Positions 33,865-46,900 of a DNA stretch of 64,000 nucleotides are shown piece by piece; the first letter of the stretch is position 1; every line of letters begins with the position of its first letter. Where the stretch lies: contig JAOVFP010000018.1 in the NCBI GenBank assembly GCA_025738555.1, positions 1,674,001-1,738,000 on the forward strand, in the 5' to 3' direction. The position numbers and the translations under genes are program-made. The stretch is from Cyathus striatus (lineage: Eukaryota; Basidiomycota; Agaricomycetes; Agaricales; Nidulariaceae). The notes under the pieces were generated by a model that saw nothing but the letters and a program-made list of their open reading frames with translations, was not told the DNA's origin and did not search any database.

Positions 33865-36374
33865 TATGTCTGATAGTGTGACAAAAGGTGTGACATATAT
33901 GAAAAGTGTGACAATTATAATGTGTATAACTATATATGACAAACATGAAGTGCCAGAAGAATGTGACAAATGTGGAGAGTGAGAATATATGTGACATATG
34001 TGATGCATAGAAAGAATGTGACAAATGCAATGTGTGGGAAATTCATGAAGTGCGAGAATATGTACAACATGTGTGACATGCGTGACGTTATGACAAATGT
34101 GACGCGTGACAATATACGTGACAACTGTGACATGTGCGAATATATATGACAAATGTGACACATGGAAAAAATGTGTGACAACTGTGATGCATGAGAATAT
34201 GTGTGACAGCTGTGACACGTGCGAATATGTGTGACAACTGTGATATGTGCGAATATATGTGACAAATGTGACACGGGAAAAATGAGTGACAACTGTGACA
34301 CGTGAGAATATGTGTGACAGCTGTGGCGCATGCGAATATGTGTGACAACTGTGACATGCGCGAATATATGTGACAAATGTGACGCGTGTGAATATGTGTG
34401 ACAAATGTGACGCGTGCGAATATGTGTGACAGATGTGACGCGTGCGAATTTATGTGACAAATGTGAAGTGTGCGAATATATATGACAGATGTGATGCATG
34501 CGAATTTACATCACAAATGTGAAGCACAGGAATATGTATGACATATGTGATGGGTAGGAGGAATGTGACAAATGTGATGCATGGGAAATTTTTGGAGCAC
34601 AGGAATATCTGTGACAGAATGTGACATGTGGGAAGAACTACATTCATTAGTACCAACATTATGCTAGTATACCCTTGAAAATGCTGCATGATCACCTATG
34701 ATCACCTATACATTCACTGGTACTAATAATAAGTTAATATGCCCTTGAAACACTTAATGATCACCTATGATCACCTATACACTCATTAGTACCAATAATA
34801 TGCTAATACACTTTTGAAACACTGTGATCACTCAAGATTACATATACATCCACTAGTACCTCATAGATTCATTAGTAAATATATAATAGTAGGTGATCAA
34901 AAAAAGCCCTGGCTCATTTGATCAGGAGCTGAAAAATCCTGGGCAATTCATGATCACAATTGGCTGACACTAGTGGTCTGTAAATTATCTTGATCCAAAG
35001 CTACATTCAGATATTAAGTTAATTAAGTTAAAAATATTAACATTTCTCACACTGAGTGAGTTGTCAACTTCATTTGAGATTCCAGGGTATTTCCCACCCA
35101 AAGGACACAGAAGATCTATCCCTCTTGTCCTCCAATTATTAAAGTAGGATTTGAAATCAATTGGAGAACCATGCTTTATGTGATTCTTGAGAACTGTTGC
35201 TGCCTGTGCAAGGCCATCATGCCAACATTGAAAAATATTGCATGTTCCTGCATGGAGGTCACCTTGCCATTGGTTAGGTGAAAGGTGATCTACATCCCTA
35301 CCACGCTTCATCATTAATCAGTGTGGTTTACACTCCCATTCAGGATATTGTTCAAATATGCAATGAAGCCAAGCTGCTGAGGCAGCACGATAACAAAATC
35401 CATTGGGAGCAACATTTGGTGAATGTCCACCAATCATTTGCACATGGCCAAATAAAATTTCAAGTATATCCATTCCAACTAAACATAAAAACACTGGATG
35501 CTGTGGATCAAGCTCTTTAGTATGTGCCACAACATTAACAGAGTTTCACACAAAACACTGAAGGTCACCATATAGATGTGCCTTAATAAATGCAGTGCTA
35601 TTCTCAATGAACACACTGCCCAGAATAAAAGTAAACTTTGCAATACTTGTAATCTGTTGTGAAATAGACCAGTCTGTGCTGATGAATGGTGTTACAAGAG
35701 CATTAAGCATCTCTCCAAGAATGCACAAAGCATGGTAAGTTTGATACTCTGTAGGTTCCAAGTCATCTAGCTCTAGGTGTTGAATTTCTGAGACTAGTAT
35801 AAGAAATCTTATAGCTCTTGGAACATCCTGTGCATCCTTTGGACTCAGAAGTATATTGAGCTCTTCAGAATTTAGTAGTAAATGGATTGGAAATTCAGAA
35901 AAATTGACATGTGTAAGTTTCAAAAGCTATTTGGTGAGAATACTCTTGTTCAGAAGGGTCCCATTGATTATAAACCCTTCAGACAAACATATATATTTTG
36001 CAAATCCTAGTAGTTTGAATTAAGATGTAGAAAATAGTCAAAGATGAAATAAATTGTGTTTTAGTAGGTGCTTGTAGTCAAAATCCTATGTTTCAAAGTG
36101 CAAGTCCATCCATAAATTAAAGCCCATCAAGAAACCAAGATGTTGAAAAAGTGAGTCACTTGGAACTAGCTCACGAACCATACAATGCAAATATAGTGCA
36201 GGACGACACTTAGGCTCCCCATCAGAAGATATTGACAATAATGGCCCATGTCGAGCTTCCCCACATAGAAGTATTCTATAAGCCTGTTGAACTTTTTCAA
36301 TTATCAATGCAGTGTCCAAAAAATTCCCCTGTTTGCATGTTGGAAGGATAAGAATGGGTTTGGCATCATAGTCT

Positions 36375-37517
36375 AGAGTCTAACATGGGTGGACCCAGGC
36401 CTTATGCAGGTGCCACCTGCGGGTGGGTAGCAAATTCGGGTCAGGTGCATGCCTACCTGCAGGTACCTGCACTCACCCATTCCTTGAACCCTATTTAGAC
36501 CCTACCTACTTTAGATTAATTATGTAGTGCTCTTGCTAGTTAACTTGAAGTCAATTACTCCATAATTGTATTCCTCCATCAAATTTATTAATTAAATACC
36601 GAAATACCATCCAAAGTGCATTCCAGTACATCATACAATGAGATATCTACATAGGTAGAAGTACACTAATATACACTGCAACATATAGAAACTATCAGTC
36701 TACTGATACAACATGAAATGAAAGATTTGCATAGGTAGGAGTACACTAATATACACTACAAATAAACAAATAAACCTTTCATTTACCTTCAAGAGTTGAT
36801 TCAGTCCATAATATCCTGAATAATTTTTGTTACTGAAGAGAGACCTGGGTACAAAAGAGTTTTTGCCCATGAACCAACAGCTATTTGTGCTTTGAAGGTT
36901 TGTGCAAACCATGTTCTGACAACTTCCAGATACCCAGTCAATCTCACATTCTCAAAATACTGTATGAATCAAATCAATTCAGCAGTCATGCGTCACATGC
37001 CTCTCCAAAATGCCAAAATTTGGCACTTGTCATGCATTATAATCGTCAGTGCTGAAAGGTTTTTTCATTGCATAATTAGTGCCTACCAAGCACCCGAAAT
37101 TTTTGTCTTGAGAGCAGTTTGAACCATCAGCTCTGTCACTTTTTTCCCAGTGGTTTGTTGTTTTTACACTACTAACTAACAGCCTACAAAGTCTTAACAA
37201 GCTTTGAAATAATAATGTATACAATACAAATAATTTTTGGACTAGGTTAAGATTGAAGGTGCCAAATTTTTGGGAGTGTCATGCTGAGATTTCAAAGTGC
37301 TGAAAGCTTTTGGTGGTTGAGCCTGTCATGCACCAAGAGGGGTGCCAAATTGATTTGATTGGTACAATAACACATATTTTGCATGATCTTAGTGGACTCT
37401 GTCATTACAGGTTGGCTGAGTTTAAAATTTCTATTTTTAACTTGTGTATGCCCCTTAACCCATGGGTGACATATTTTCGGGTTAGCACCTGGAATATGCT
37501 AACCCATGTTAGTCCCT
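36375..37517. mobile_element. 1.14-kb TIR element inside the large transposon gene
   Basis: Ends read AGAGTCTAACATGGGT and, inverted, AGGGACTAACATGGGT. The decamer ATCATAGTCT lies on both sides (36,365-36,374 and 37,518-37,527). Joining the flanks restores an open frame across the site (…QADYDAKPILILPTC…). ACCTGC repeats crowd the left subterminal part. A 9-10 bp duplication suits a Mutator-like element. No gene was seen inside. Confidence 0.72.
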
Positions 37518-38818
37518 ATCATAGTCTGCCTGATCATTGCGCCCTAATGCTATCACTAATATTTCTTGTGCAACATGAATATTTTTGGCTTAAAGAGCCT
37601 CTGCAACAGCTTGTGCTGTTTCGACACTAAGCCCCATCTTTGTGCTCTTGAAATAAGAAGCATGCTCATAACAAAGTCCAGCAATATCATCTGTCTCTGG
37701 AATCCAGCAAAGGCGACCATCACCTGTGATCTCATCCATACACATATTCACTCCAACTTGAGCCACCTTGTTGCTTCCCACCATCAAAACTTCCATATTG
37801 TGATGAACATTATCCATGATCATCTCACCAGTACTTACACGAAGGTTGTACTCTGTGTGCCGACTCATTAGAGCTTGCCGTGAAGGAAATCCAAATGGGG
37901 AATTATGTAGAGCATGAAGAGCGGCACCACCACCAAGCTCATATACTGTCATTGCAAGGTCAAGCTCAAGTTCTGAAAATCCCTTTGCATTGTAATTTCC
38001 ATTGACAGCACACTCAACCATTGACAGCAAACACTCAATATTCCAATTGAAAGATTCCGCATTAGGAAATATCCGGTGGAGGGTGGGGACATCTGTGGTA
38101 TCAACAATTTTGAGAAGTTGGTCCTGGGTGTTTTTGTGTATTCACAAGCACTCAAGAGCCTTAACAGTGTTGTAAAACTATAGATAGCACAATTGGTTAA
38201 TGTCTCAGGTGGATATAGAACATGTACCATATTACTCACATAAAGCTGCTCTCTCTGGTACAAACTGTGCAAATCTTCGATCTTCTGACAGAGTTGTGCA
38301 TGGCTAAGTGTCCAGTTTTGAAGGTAATCTGGAGGGCACATGGCATGTTGCAAAGTAGTATCTAATTTCTTGAGTACACCAATGCAGGGAGCACAAGGGC
38401 CATCATTATTTGAGAGTTTCACACATAGATGAGATTGGACATGTAGCATGGAGGTCAATGTGTCAATGTTCAAGATATTATAAGGTGGTGGATTTATGTC
38501 ATGAAAAGCAAAAGGGTATGTTGAATAGGGAGATCCTAGAGTCCAGTGAAAAGTTTTCCCAGGACACAGAGAAGCTGGAGGTGCAGGCACAGGTGCATGG
38601 GGAATGTTTGTGAAGTTTGAGCTCAATAATGTCTCAAAATGTTCAATAATGTGCCCTAGAGTGTGTAGATAAGTAAAATGAACTTGAAAGAAAGAAAGGA
38701 AACCTCTATGTGCACCTGCAAATGCTGCCCTACACCACATACCAGTCTGATGTGCTATCATTTGTTGCTCTCCAGTATTGTTCCCACTTCCCACATAGTC
38801 TTCCCAGTTCCTAGACAT

Positions 38819-39689
38819 GCATCTCCCTTGTAATGTGGAGTGTTGTTGATAGCTCCAAACAAAAATGAGAGAATGGGGTCTTTATACACAGAGAATGACA
38901 TAATATTGACATTGAAGGGATTGGCTGTATTTACATGCGATGAGGATCTACTATGTACAGATTCCAGTTGCCATTGTGCTGAAATTGGTGATGAGAATGA
39001 AATGTGTCAAAACAATACGTCTTGCAATGCAAGTTCAAAGATAACAGAGGACAAATGGAGGTTGTCAATGATCCAGCAGGGAAGAGTACCAGTAATGTCA
39101 GCTGAGAATGTGTCAGTGCTATGGTGCACATGGCTTAGTCACCACAACTTTTGTACAGGCAAAGGGTGACCTAAATTTCTCATGCATATGACCCCTATTT
39201 TCTTATTCCTCTTGTAGAAATGCTTCTTTTGATGAACAGAGTAAATCTACAAAAGGATTTGTCAAAATTCCCAAAACTGAATAAGTTATATTTTTTGTCA
39301 ATGATGGATTTTGCTGCATTACCATATTTGTATAGCTTTGTCATCAATATAGAATTACTTGAGATGGAGAATATCACAAATTTTTGTATTTTAATCCATT
39401 ATATAGTGCTCTAAACTGATATTAAATAGAACAAAGAGTATGAAATCCCTTCAAAAATCACAAAAATTGAAGGGAAATTTTTCAAAAAATTTCGCAGATG
39501 GATTTTGCCACTGTACAAAACTAGTGGTGACTAAGCCATGTGCACCATAGGAAAGGTTGAGAAGGGGCTGCCATCGGAGAATCAATATGGCCAAACTGCA
39601 CTAGTCCTCATTTGGGGGGGGGGGAGGTACTTCAGGATATGTTCTGAGATCGGTGGATCTGGCACCTCTTGAAGTGCCCTGGTTTGCAC
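38819..39689. other. 5' side of the large transposon gene, with a MITE
   Basis: The minus strand keeps coding-like phrases (SADITGTLPCWIIDNLHLSS near 39,080) that probably belong to upstream exons of the decayed gene. A G-run of about 11 lies near 39,617. At about 39,690 the module spacer begins with the inverted fragment GGCTATTTCTGGCC. Confidence 0.35.
39122..39547. mobile_element. 426-bp Tc1/mariner-type MITE
   Basis: Terminal inverted repeats begin TGGTGCACATGGCTTAGTCA and run about 40 bp with small differences. TA flanks both ends (39,120-39,121 and 39,548-39,549). The interior holds no gene. It lies within the 5' part of the decayed large transposon gene. Confidence 0.72.
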
Positions 39690-40568
39690 AGGCTATTTCT
39701 GGCCTGATCACGCAACAATTCATAAATAGATTCAACCCAATATCTCCACTTTCTCATTGTCTGTTTATGCCCAATCTTTACATACAGTGCAGCAGTGCTC
39801 CAGGATACATATTATATATATTTTCACAGATATTCACAACCATTTGAATGTTAAAAGTTTGAGGAATGCACACTTGCAACATTATAACATCCAAATCACA
39901 CAACCTTATTTCAGTCATTACAGTACATACATATACAGTACTGCACAGTGCACAGCACTTTATTCTATAATTGATGTTTTATGTAAAGTATCATAGTTAA
40001 GCAATTGATTTGCAGATACAGCTCTTCATTCATCTCTTCTACTTCCTCCCATGACTGCCGGAAATAAAATGCCTTTAACCTGCATCATATCACTCTTGTA
40101 TCACTGCAGTACAATTATCCCCTTACTCCTCACTTCTTAAACGCCCATCAAGATACAACATCAAAATGTACACTATGACAACATCTAATCCTAGAGGGCT
40201 GCACATACCTCGATTTTTATACCACTGCTTATGTAGGGCAGTAATGTTATTGCCTACACTATGAAATTCGGGTGATTTATGTTCTCCCACTTAAACCCAC
40301 ACACGAATGGCTATCCAAAAATACATTCCCAAACACATTAGATAGAGCTACACATTTATCTAAACCCAACCCAAAACCAACAAAACACATTTAATAGCTT
40401 TCACACTGCACATCATGCAAAAAAAATAGAAAGTCGAAAGGTGTAAGCACGTAACAAGAAAGAACATAAGAAAGTAAGAGACAGTATTATGGTTCAGCAG
40501 AACACTGCCAACCCCCCAATAGATGACTTGTTTCTGCTTTGTGTTCATACTCCCCTTCCTAACCTGTA
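39690..40568. repeat. Module spacer, copy 2 (left of the Plavaka element)
   Basis: This matches 17,150-17,998 closely. Some CpG sites of the other copy have changed here: GTACTGCACGGCGCACAG at about 17,374 corresponds to GTACTGCACAGTGCACAG near 39,938. The spacer is cut at 40,568 by the Plavaka element and resumes at 53,288 with no loss, apart from the duplicated TA. Confidence 0.65.
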
Positions 40569-41600
40569 CACGTGGGTACCAAAAGTGATGGCAGTTCCCA
40601 CACTTAAGGAGAATAACATGTTGTATTATTTCAAGTCTAGATTATCACCCATTTCTTGGAGTGTGTTGTAACTTTATATATATGTTGACCATTGGTTTAT
40701 GTATAGGAATGCAAATTTTAGGCATCATATGACTATTCAATAGTGTGTTATAAGGTATTTATATATAAATATGCACTCTTATTCTGTAACAAATCAACTG
40801 AATTATATAATCTTTTGTGGGTTTCAGAATGCCACAATTCTTGTCTAAGCTATAGTATACATACTCTGTTATCTATATCCAAAGTTATAAAAATATGCTC
40901 CCATTCAACTATGAGAAATATGAGGATTAATATTCATCACACTGAATTAGCTTGTGTGGTTCATTCTCTACTACAGAATACTACCAACAACTGAAACAAT
41001 GATAGCTTTTCTGCACTCCATTTTTATACAGCAATATTTTTTACATATGTTAGTGAAGTACCATCCCATTCTAACCATCTATAAAGAAAATATAACAATA
41101 TTTCTGAATTTTACAGAATTGAAAATGAGGAAGGTTTATTTTAATAGCATCATATCTTTGTGCTGGAATGTCCTTTGTATTTTATATTTTCATATAATGT
41201 ATATTATGTTCACAGGTCCATATTTCCATAATATCTTAATGACAATCCTACCATAGAGACTTCTATGAGTAAATTAGTAAGGTATATCATGCACATATAG
41301 TTTATGAGTTGAAACAAGCATATCACAACATGAAATTACTTTAACAGTTTTAAAATTTGCAATCCAGTAACCAATACTGTCCATCACATATACCCAAATT
41401 TAAAACAAAATCGAAGCAATTTTGAATGTGTGATACTTAAAACAGTGTAATGGACTGTTCTTCTAAAGTGCATCACTAAATTGGTGAAAGTCTCAAATAG
41501 CCGCACATGTCTCACGGGGATTATGAGCAGTTATGCACTGGTTGTAATGTTAATATGATAGTATACAGTACCACTGATTTGACTAAGATATTATATAACA
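40569..41600. other. Left end of Plavaka element, AT-rich, no gene
   Basis: Apart from the TIR this kilobase shows no gene or strong repeat. It is probably the subterminal non-coding region. Confidence 0.45.
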
Positions 41601-41604
41601 AGTA

Positions 41605-41691
41605 CAAGTGGCCATAGGCCTTTCACAAGCCCAGATACTGTTCATAAGTGGCCATAGGCCTTTCACAAGCCCAAACACAGTTGATAAGTGG
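41605..41691. repeat. 40-bp tandem duplication
   Basis: The unit AAGTGGCCATAGGCCTTTCA plus about 20 bp more occurs twice in a row, with a third partial AAGTGG. It lies near the 3' end of the third Plavaka-element gene. Confidence 0.7.
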
Positions 41692-41699
41692 TTGTGCTC

Positions 41700-42780
41700 T
41701 TGTCAACATGTTATGTCTGACTTACAGGTCTTTTATTGTAGTATACCTCAAGTGTGATCACGATGAGCAGCTACCAAAGGCTCATGTTTCTTTGATGGTG
41801 GCAGTTGAACTTACAGGCTGGCCTGTACCCAGACTCTCATTTGCATCAAACTGGCATCAAACCCATCCTTGCTGTCAGGCTCAGGTTCAACCTCTTCATC
41901 ACTCTCCACAACCTCACGATCACGCTCATCCACCTCCATCGCATACTGTTCACCCTCATATTAACATCCGTGGCCACAGTAGCCTTGTACAAGTTGATAC
42001 CCTGATGAAGCTCATAATCATCCTCAACCTTCCTGTCTCATCCACCCATGCAGCCCACCACACCATGCACATTTCTCGTCTCACCTTCTTCACCCACCTC
42101 TTTAGCAACACTGCGTAGGCGCCAATTACATGCCTTAGACTTCTTCTGGCAGTTGGGGCATGACTTGTGCACAAGAATCACATTCAGGATGGTATCTGTT
42201 GGCAGGGCTGCAAACAGCTCCCAGATGAAGTTGGAGTTGGTGAGGTGGTAGCCCATGACAGTGTCTCTTGGCTGGAGAATCGATCCTAGACAGGTATGGG
42301 TACAGGTACAGAAGATGGTGTTTGCATCATCTCTTCTCCTGGTATTCCAGCTTTGGATTGGTATTAGAGTGGAATGCACTAGCAAGTGTGACTTGGGGAG
42401 TCTGCACTGAGCTGGCTGCCACTGCATCCTTGCTTGGTCTGGTCGTGCTCAACATTGAGGACAGTAAATTCACCAAGGTCGATCATGCTGGCAAGGCTCT
42501 CGAATGGGGTCCACCAGAAGACATGCAAGGGGATATTGGCCCTTGTCACACCAGCAAATCCCTCCACACCCGTCATCTTGCCCACCATATTCACAACTTC
42601 GACCTTCACATCATTTAACTCAGCAAGATTCCAATGTCCAGCCTCTCTAGCATCCATAGACATGCTACAGCTGGGGATTACTACTTGTCCCTTGTCTTCT
42701 CTCTTGAACCCATATGTCAAGCACATCTCAGGCCATATAGTATGTTTCTCCGTCACAATCTTAGAGTGGATGTAGGCCTA
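41700..42780 (-). pseudogene. Third gene of the Plavaka element (decayed, unrecognised)
   Basis: The minus strand has a 125-residue open stretch from 42,756: KREDKGQVVIPSCSMSMDAR, LAELNDVKVEVVNMVGKMTG, then TRANIPLHVFWWTPFESLAS and FTVLNVEHD. After a probable intron comes GYHLTNSNFIWELFAALPTD, HKSCPNCQKKSKACNWRLRS, and an acidic tail (EVDER...EVVESDEEVEPEPD near 41,900) after frame breaks. The first part has alternating hydrophobic strands that could form an OB-like barrel. The CPNC...C cluster may bind zinc. I do not recognise the family. Its place suggests a DNA-binding helper of the transposon. Confidence 0.42.
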
Positions 42781-43916
42781 TGCAGTCACAAGTTGAATCA
42801 TGGCACAGGTGCCACAGTTGAGTCCCTTGCTTTTTGACTCATTCTGACCGCTAACTTGTTTGAAGTGTTTTATTCGTGCTACTGCTCTACTGAACTGGGA
42901 AATTAAAGGCTTGTGTATCCATCATCTTCTGAGTCATCTTCACTACATTCACTACCAGCCTCACACTCCTCAAGTTTGCTCAAATCTGGCTCCAATTGTT
43001 CGGTGTCAAATTCAAGATCTGAATTGCTGTCAGAATCATTGAACCCATCTCCTGCATTATGTTCAAGTTCAGCTAGATAAGCATTCATGTTATCTGCATC
43101 CTTGTCAGCAACATCTCGGTCAGGTTCATCTGCATTCATTGGTGGGGCATTGGCAAGATGGCCTATGCTGCCTCCATAGTGCCACATCAACATATCTCTG
43201 TTGACAAATCTGTACAGGGAAGGTACAGGTCGTCAGTATGTATACTATGAACCAATAATAAATTGATTTACATTCCAACATAAAAATTTGTCCAGTCCTC
43301 AGATTCAACATGATTGTTATGGCCCACTGATGTGTTGACTGGAAGAAGATCTAGTGTTTTCCCTCCAGAGAAAGCAGGTATTAGGTGTGTTCCACAGACT
43401 ACCAAGGCAGGATCCAAGAACCCAAATGCATAGGGGTCGCTTGAAGGGACAAATCCTATTTTGGGGAGCTTTCCTTCATGGAACCCTGAGCTGTAATCTG
43501 GTTCATCACCAAACCAATGAACCCACAGAAACGGTATTTCCTGAGCAGATTCTGTCTGCACCTCTGGGTGATCACACCAGACCATAGCATGAAAGATCCC
43601 CAATACCCTTGCATACCAATAGCCAGCCTGTGTACTCGCCCCTTCAGGTGGGCAAACCATAATGTCTGCATGACTATGTGGGTTAATAATGTCCTGACTA
43701 TGCCAAATGTCATAGCTAGTGTAGTTTATCCTGCAAGTGTTGACAGAATATATCCTGTTTCCAATAAAATGTACTGTGTTTCTATCACTATTGGAGAACT
43801 CGCTATATGTGTCACCATTGAATGCCTGGTGGGATAGATATCCAAGCATGTATTCTTGAAGCTTAGGAATGAAATTCTAAGTATCATTAGCAGTAGGCCC
43901 TAATATCAGGCATTAA

Positions 43917-46900
43917 GAGGGGTGTTAGCCATTTGGATCATAAAAAGCCCAGGTTTTATGAAAAAGTGATCACAAAATCCCTGACTTCCATGATCGCTGC
44001 TAAAATCTAATGGTATTCATTATTATTAATGAATGTATGAGTGATCAAAGGTGATCATTGGATGTTATAATAGTGTATGATGGATGTTAAAGGGCATATT
44101 GACTACTAATGAATACTAATGAATGTGAAAGTGATCATAAGTGATCATGATATGATATAATGGCATATTATAGTGTGTAATGACTACTAGTCAATACTAA
44201 TGGATGTGTAAGTGATCATAAGTGATCATGGTATGTTGTAATAGCATATTATAGTGCATAATGACTACTGGTGAATACCAATGGATGTGGAAGTGATCAT
44301 AAGTGATCATGGTATAGTATAATGGTGTATGATAGTGTGTAATGACTAGTTAATACTAATGAATGTGGAAGTGATCATATGTGATCATGATATGTTATAA
44401 TAGTGTTTTATAGTGTATAATGACTACTGGTGAATACTAATGAATGTAGAAGTGATTATAAGTGATCATGGTATGTTATAATAGCATATTATTGTGCGTA
44501 ATGCCTACTAGTTAATACTAATAAATGTAAAAGTGATCATAAGTGATCATTGTATAAATAACAGCAAATTAATTTATAAATGAATATAGGAATATCACAT
44601 TTTCCCACATGTCACACCTGTCACGCTCGTCACATTCGTCACATATGTCACGAGTGTTACGAATGTCACGCTCCACATGTTTGTTACGTATGTCACATAT
44701 ATTGCATTTGTCATACTTGTCACACATGTCACACATGTCATATTTGTCACATATGTCACACGTCTCATGTATGTCACATGTCTCATGTATGTTACATGTC
44801 TCATGTATGTCACACCTGTCACACCTGTCGTATTTGTCACGTATGTCACATATGTCACACATGTTATGCATGTCACATTTGTCACACTTATGTACGTCAC
44901 ATATGTTATATTTATTATGCATGTCACACGTGTCACACGTGTCACAGTACGAATGTCACGCTCCTCATATTTGTCACACTTGTCACACTTGTTATACATG
45001 TCACACCTGTTATGTATGTCACATTTGTCATGCATATCACATTCTTACATGTCACGCTTGTCAGATTCATCACACCTGTTATGCTTGTCACATATGTCAC
45101 CTATTTTACTACTTGTCACATATGTTTCACTTATCAGTCCCATCTGTCACAAATATCACCCCTTCCCTATATGTTACAAATGTCACATTTTCTGTATTTG
45201 TCATTCCTTTCCTGTATGTTATACTTGTACCCATATCACACTTGTTATGCTTTTCATTTACACCTTTCCCACATATCATTGTTAGCATATTGATCTCACA
45301 AGTAAATTTACTTGCCATACAGATTACATCTGTCACAAATTTTACCACTTGTCACATATATCCCCCTATATTACCACATGCCATGCCTTTTCTTTTCCTG
45401 CTACCCATCACACCATTTCTGCTACCAATTGTTGTGTGAAGCAACAAATAATGAAGGGGAGTAGGTTGGGAGAGAGAGGGGTGATAAGAGATGAAAAGCT
45501 CAGACAGTGAAGGCTATCAACCTTGACAATTTCAAACTGATTGCAGATGGCATAGTGACATATATGTCATATTTGACATGAGATTCTTGAGACAATTATT
45601 ACACATGTAACTGTATGAATGTCTAAATACTGATGTGAGCTTTGACAAAGATCAGAAACATAAGGATCATTAAATTCAACTTGTGTGCTGTGTACAATGC
45701 AGCTCTTTGTGTTCAGATATATTATAGCAAGTCATATGTTTCTATTTAAATACTTAAGATTGGTACACTAAAGATGTGTTCACCAAAACAGGTTTGAAGT
45801 AGGGGAATGTAATAGAATCTTCAATTTGTAATGTATGTAATATTTATAGAAGTATGATGTGTAATATAACTGAAAAATGTGACATGTAAGAAAAGTATAA
45901 CAAAATGAGAGAAAATATATGACAGATATAACAGACATGGAAAATGTGACAAATATGTAAGGAATGTGACAAATGTATAAAATATGATAAGTGTTATATG
46001 AATGATGCTTGAAGAGTGTGACAGGTATAACAGACAGGAAAAAGGATGACAGATGTGGAAAGCATGACATTTGTGACAGATGAGAGTAATAAGTGTGACA
46101 TATATGACCAGTAGTAAAATGTGTGACATATGTGACGAGTGTGACGAATCTGACAAGTGTGACATGTAAGAATGTGATATGCATGACAAATGTGATATAC
46201 ATAACAGGTGTGACATGTATAAAAAGTGTGACAAGTGTGACAAATGCTACATACATGACATATACAACAGGTGTGACAAATATGAGGAGCGTGACATTCG
46301 TACTGTGACACGTGTGACACGTGTGACATACATGAGACATGTGACATACATGAGATGTGTGACATACATGAGATGTGTGACATACATGAGATGTGTGACA
46401 TACATGAGATGTGTGACATACATGAGATGTGTGACATACATGAGATGTGTGACATACATGAGATGTGTGACATACATGAGATGTGTGACATACATGAGAT
46501 GTGTGACATACATGAGATGTGTGACATACATGAGATGTGTGACATACGTGACAAATATGACATGTGTGACATGTGTGACAAGTATGACAAATGCAATATA
46601 TGTGACATACGTGACAGGTGTGACAATTGTGACGTACATAACAGGTGTGACATACGTGACATACGTGACAAATATGCGGAGCGTGACATATGTGACGAAT
46701 GTGACGAGTGTGACAGGTGTGACATGTGGGAAAATGTGATATTCCTATATTCATTTATAAATTAATTTGCTATTATTTATACAATGATCACTTATGATCA
46801 CTTTTACATTTATTAGTAGGCATTATGCACAATAATATACTATTATAACATACCATGATCACTTATAATCACTTCTACATTCATTAGTATTCACCAGTAG

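Larger units (their letters stand above)
31202..34974. mobile_element. Satellite-armed palindromic element, copy 1 (3.77 kb)
   Basis: Ends are GAGGGGTGTCAGCCAATT on the left and, inverted, ACTAGTGTCAGCCAATT on the right. Flanks are TGTCTGTA (31,194-31,201) and GGTCTGTA (34,975-34,982), an 8-bp duplication with one change. The two arms are inverted copies. Inward from each end comes a 70-bp-period array with paired GTGATCA motifs (about 10 on the left, 3 on the right), then a minisatellite of 28-bp units with a TGTCACA core (32,024-32,745 and, inverted, 33,870-34,640). The centre (32,750-33,870) is unique. Ends and duplication length are hAT-like. No transposase is encoded, and it sits inside the decayed large transposon gene. 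Confidence 0.78.
29791..38818 (-). pseudogene. Large transposon-associated protein, decayed and split by two insertions
   Basis: Coding segments lie on the minus strand at 37,530-38,818, 34,983-36,364 and 29,791-31,193. The breaks are two dated insertions (36,375-37,517 and 31,202-34,974), and removing them restores continuous frames at the joins. Segment 1 has FAGAHRGFLSFFQ and a GRYH-like block. Segment 2 has ILLCGEARHGPLLSISSDGE and CRPALYLHCMVREL, a DFDYKHLL motif, DAQDVPRAIRFLILVSEIQ, and LEILFGHVQMIGGH. Segment 3 has SSSQFTGSAPIDEICLKN and a C-terminal Cys/His region (CTNVPEVC...YNMLRHL). The D-K-H and E-LFG-GG order recalls P-element-like transposases. I recognise a family found in many agaricomycete transposons but cannot name the superfamily. 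Several in-frame stops remain, so it is dead. Confidence 0.6.

Noticed and set aside
32024..34640. CRISPR-like array
   Set aside because: Units are contiguous or nearly so, drift continuously, have no unique spacers, and the DNA is eukaryotic.
45780..46754. Long Cys/His-rich open frames (up to 324 codons) on both strands across the satellite arms, also at 33,811-34,499 and 32,302-32,745
   Set aside because: They run through 18-bp and 28-bp tandem arrays that contain no stop in several phases. Composition follows the repeat unit, so they are artefacts of the repeats and not genes.
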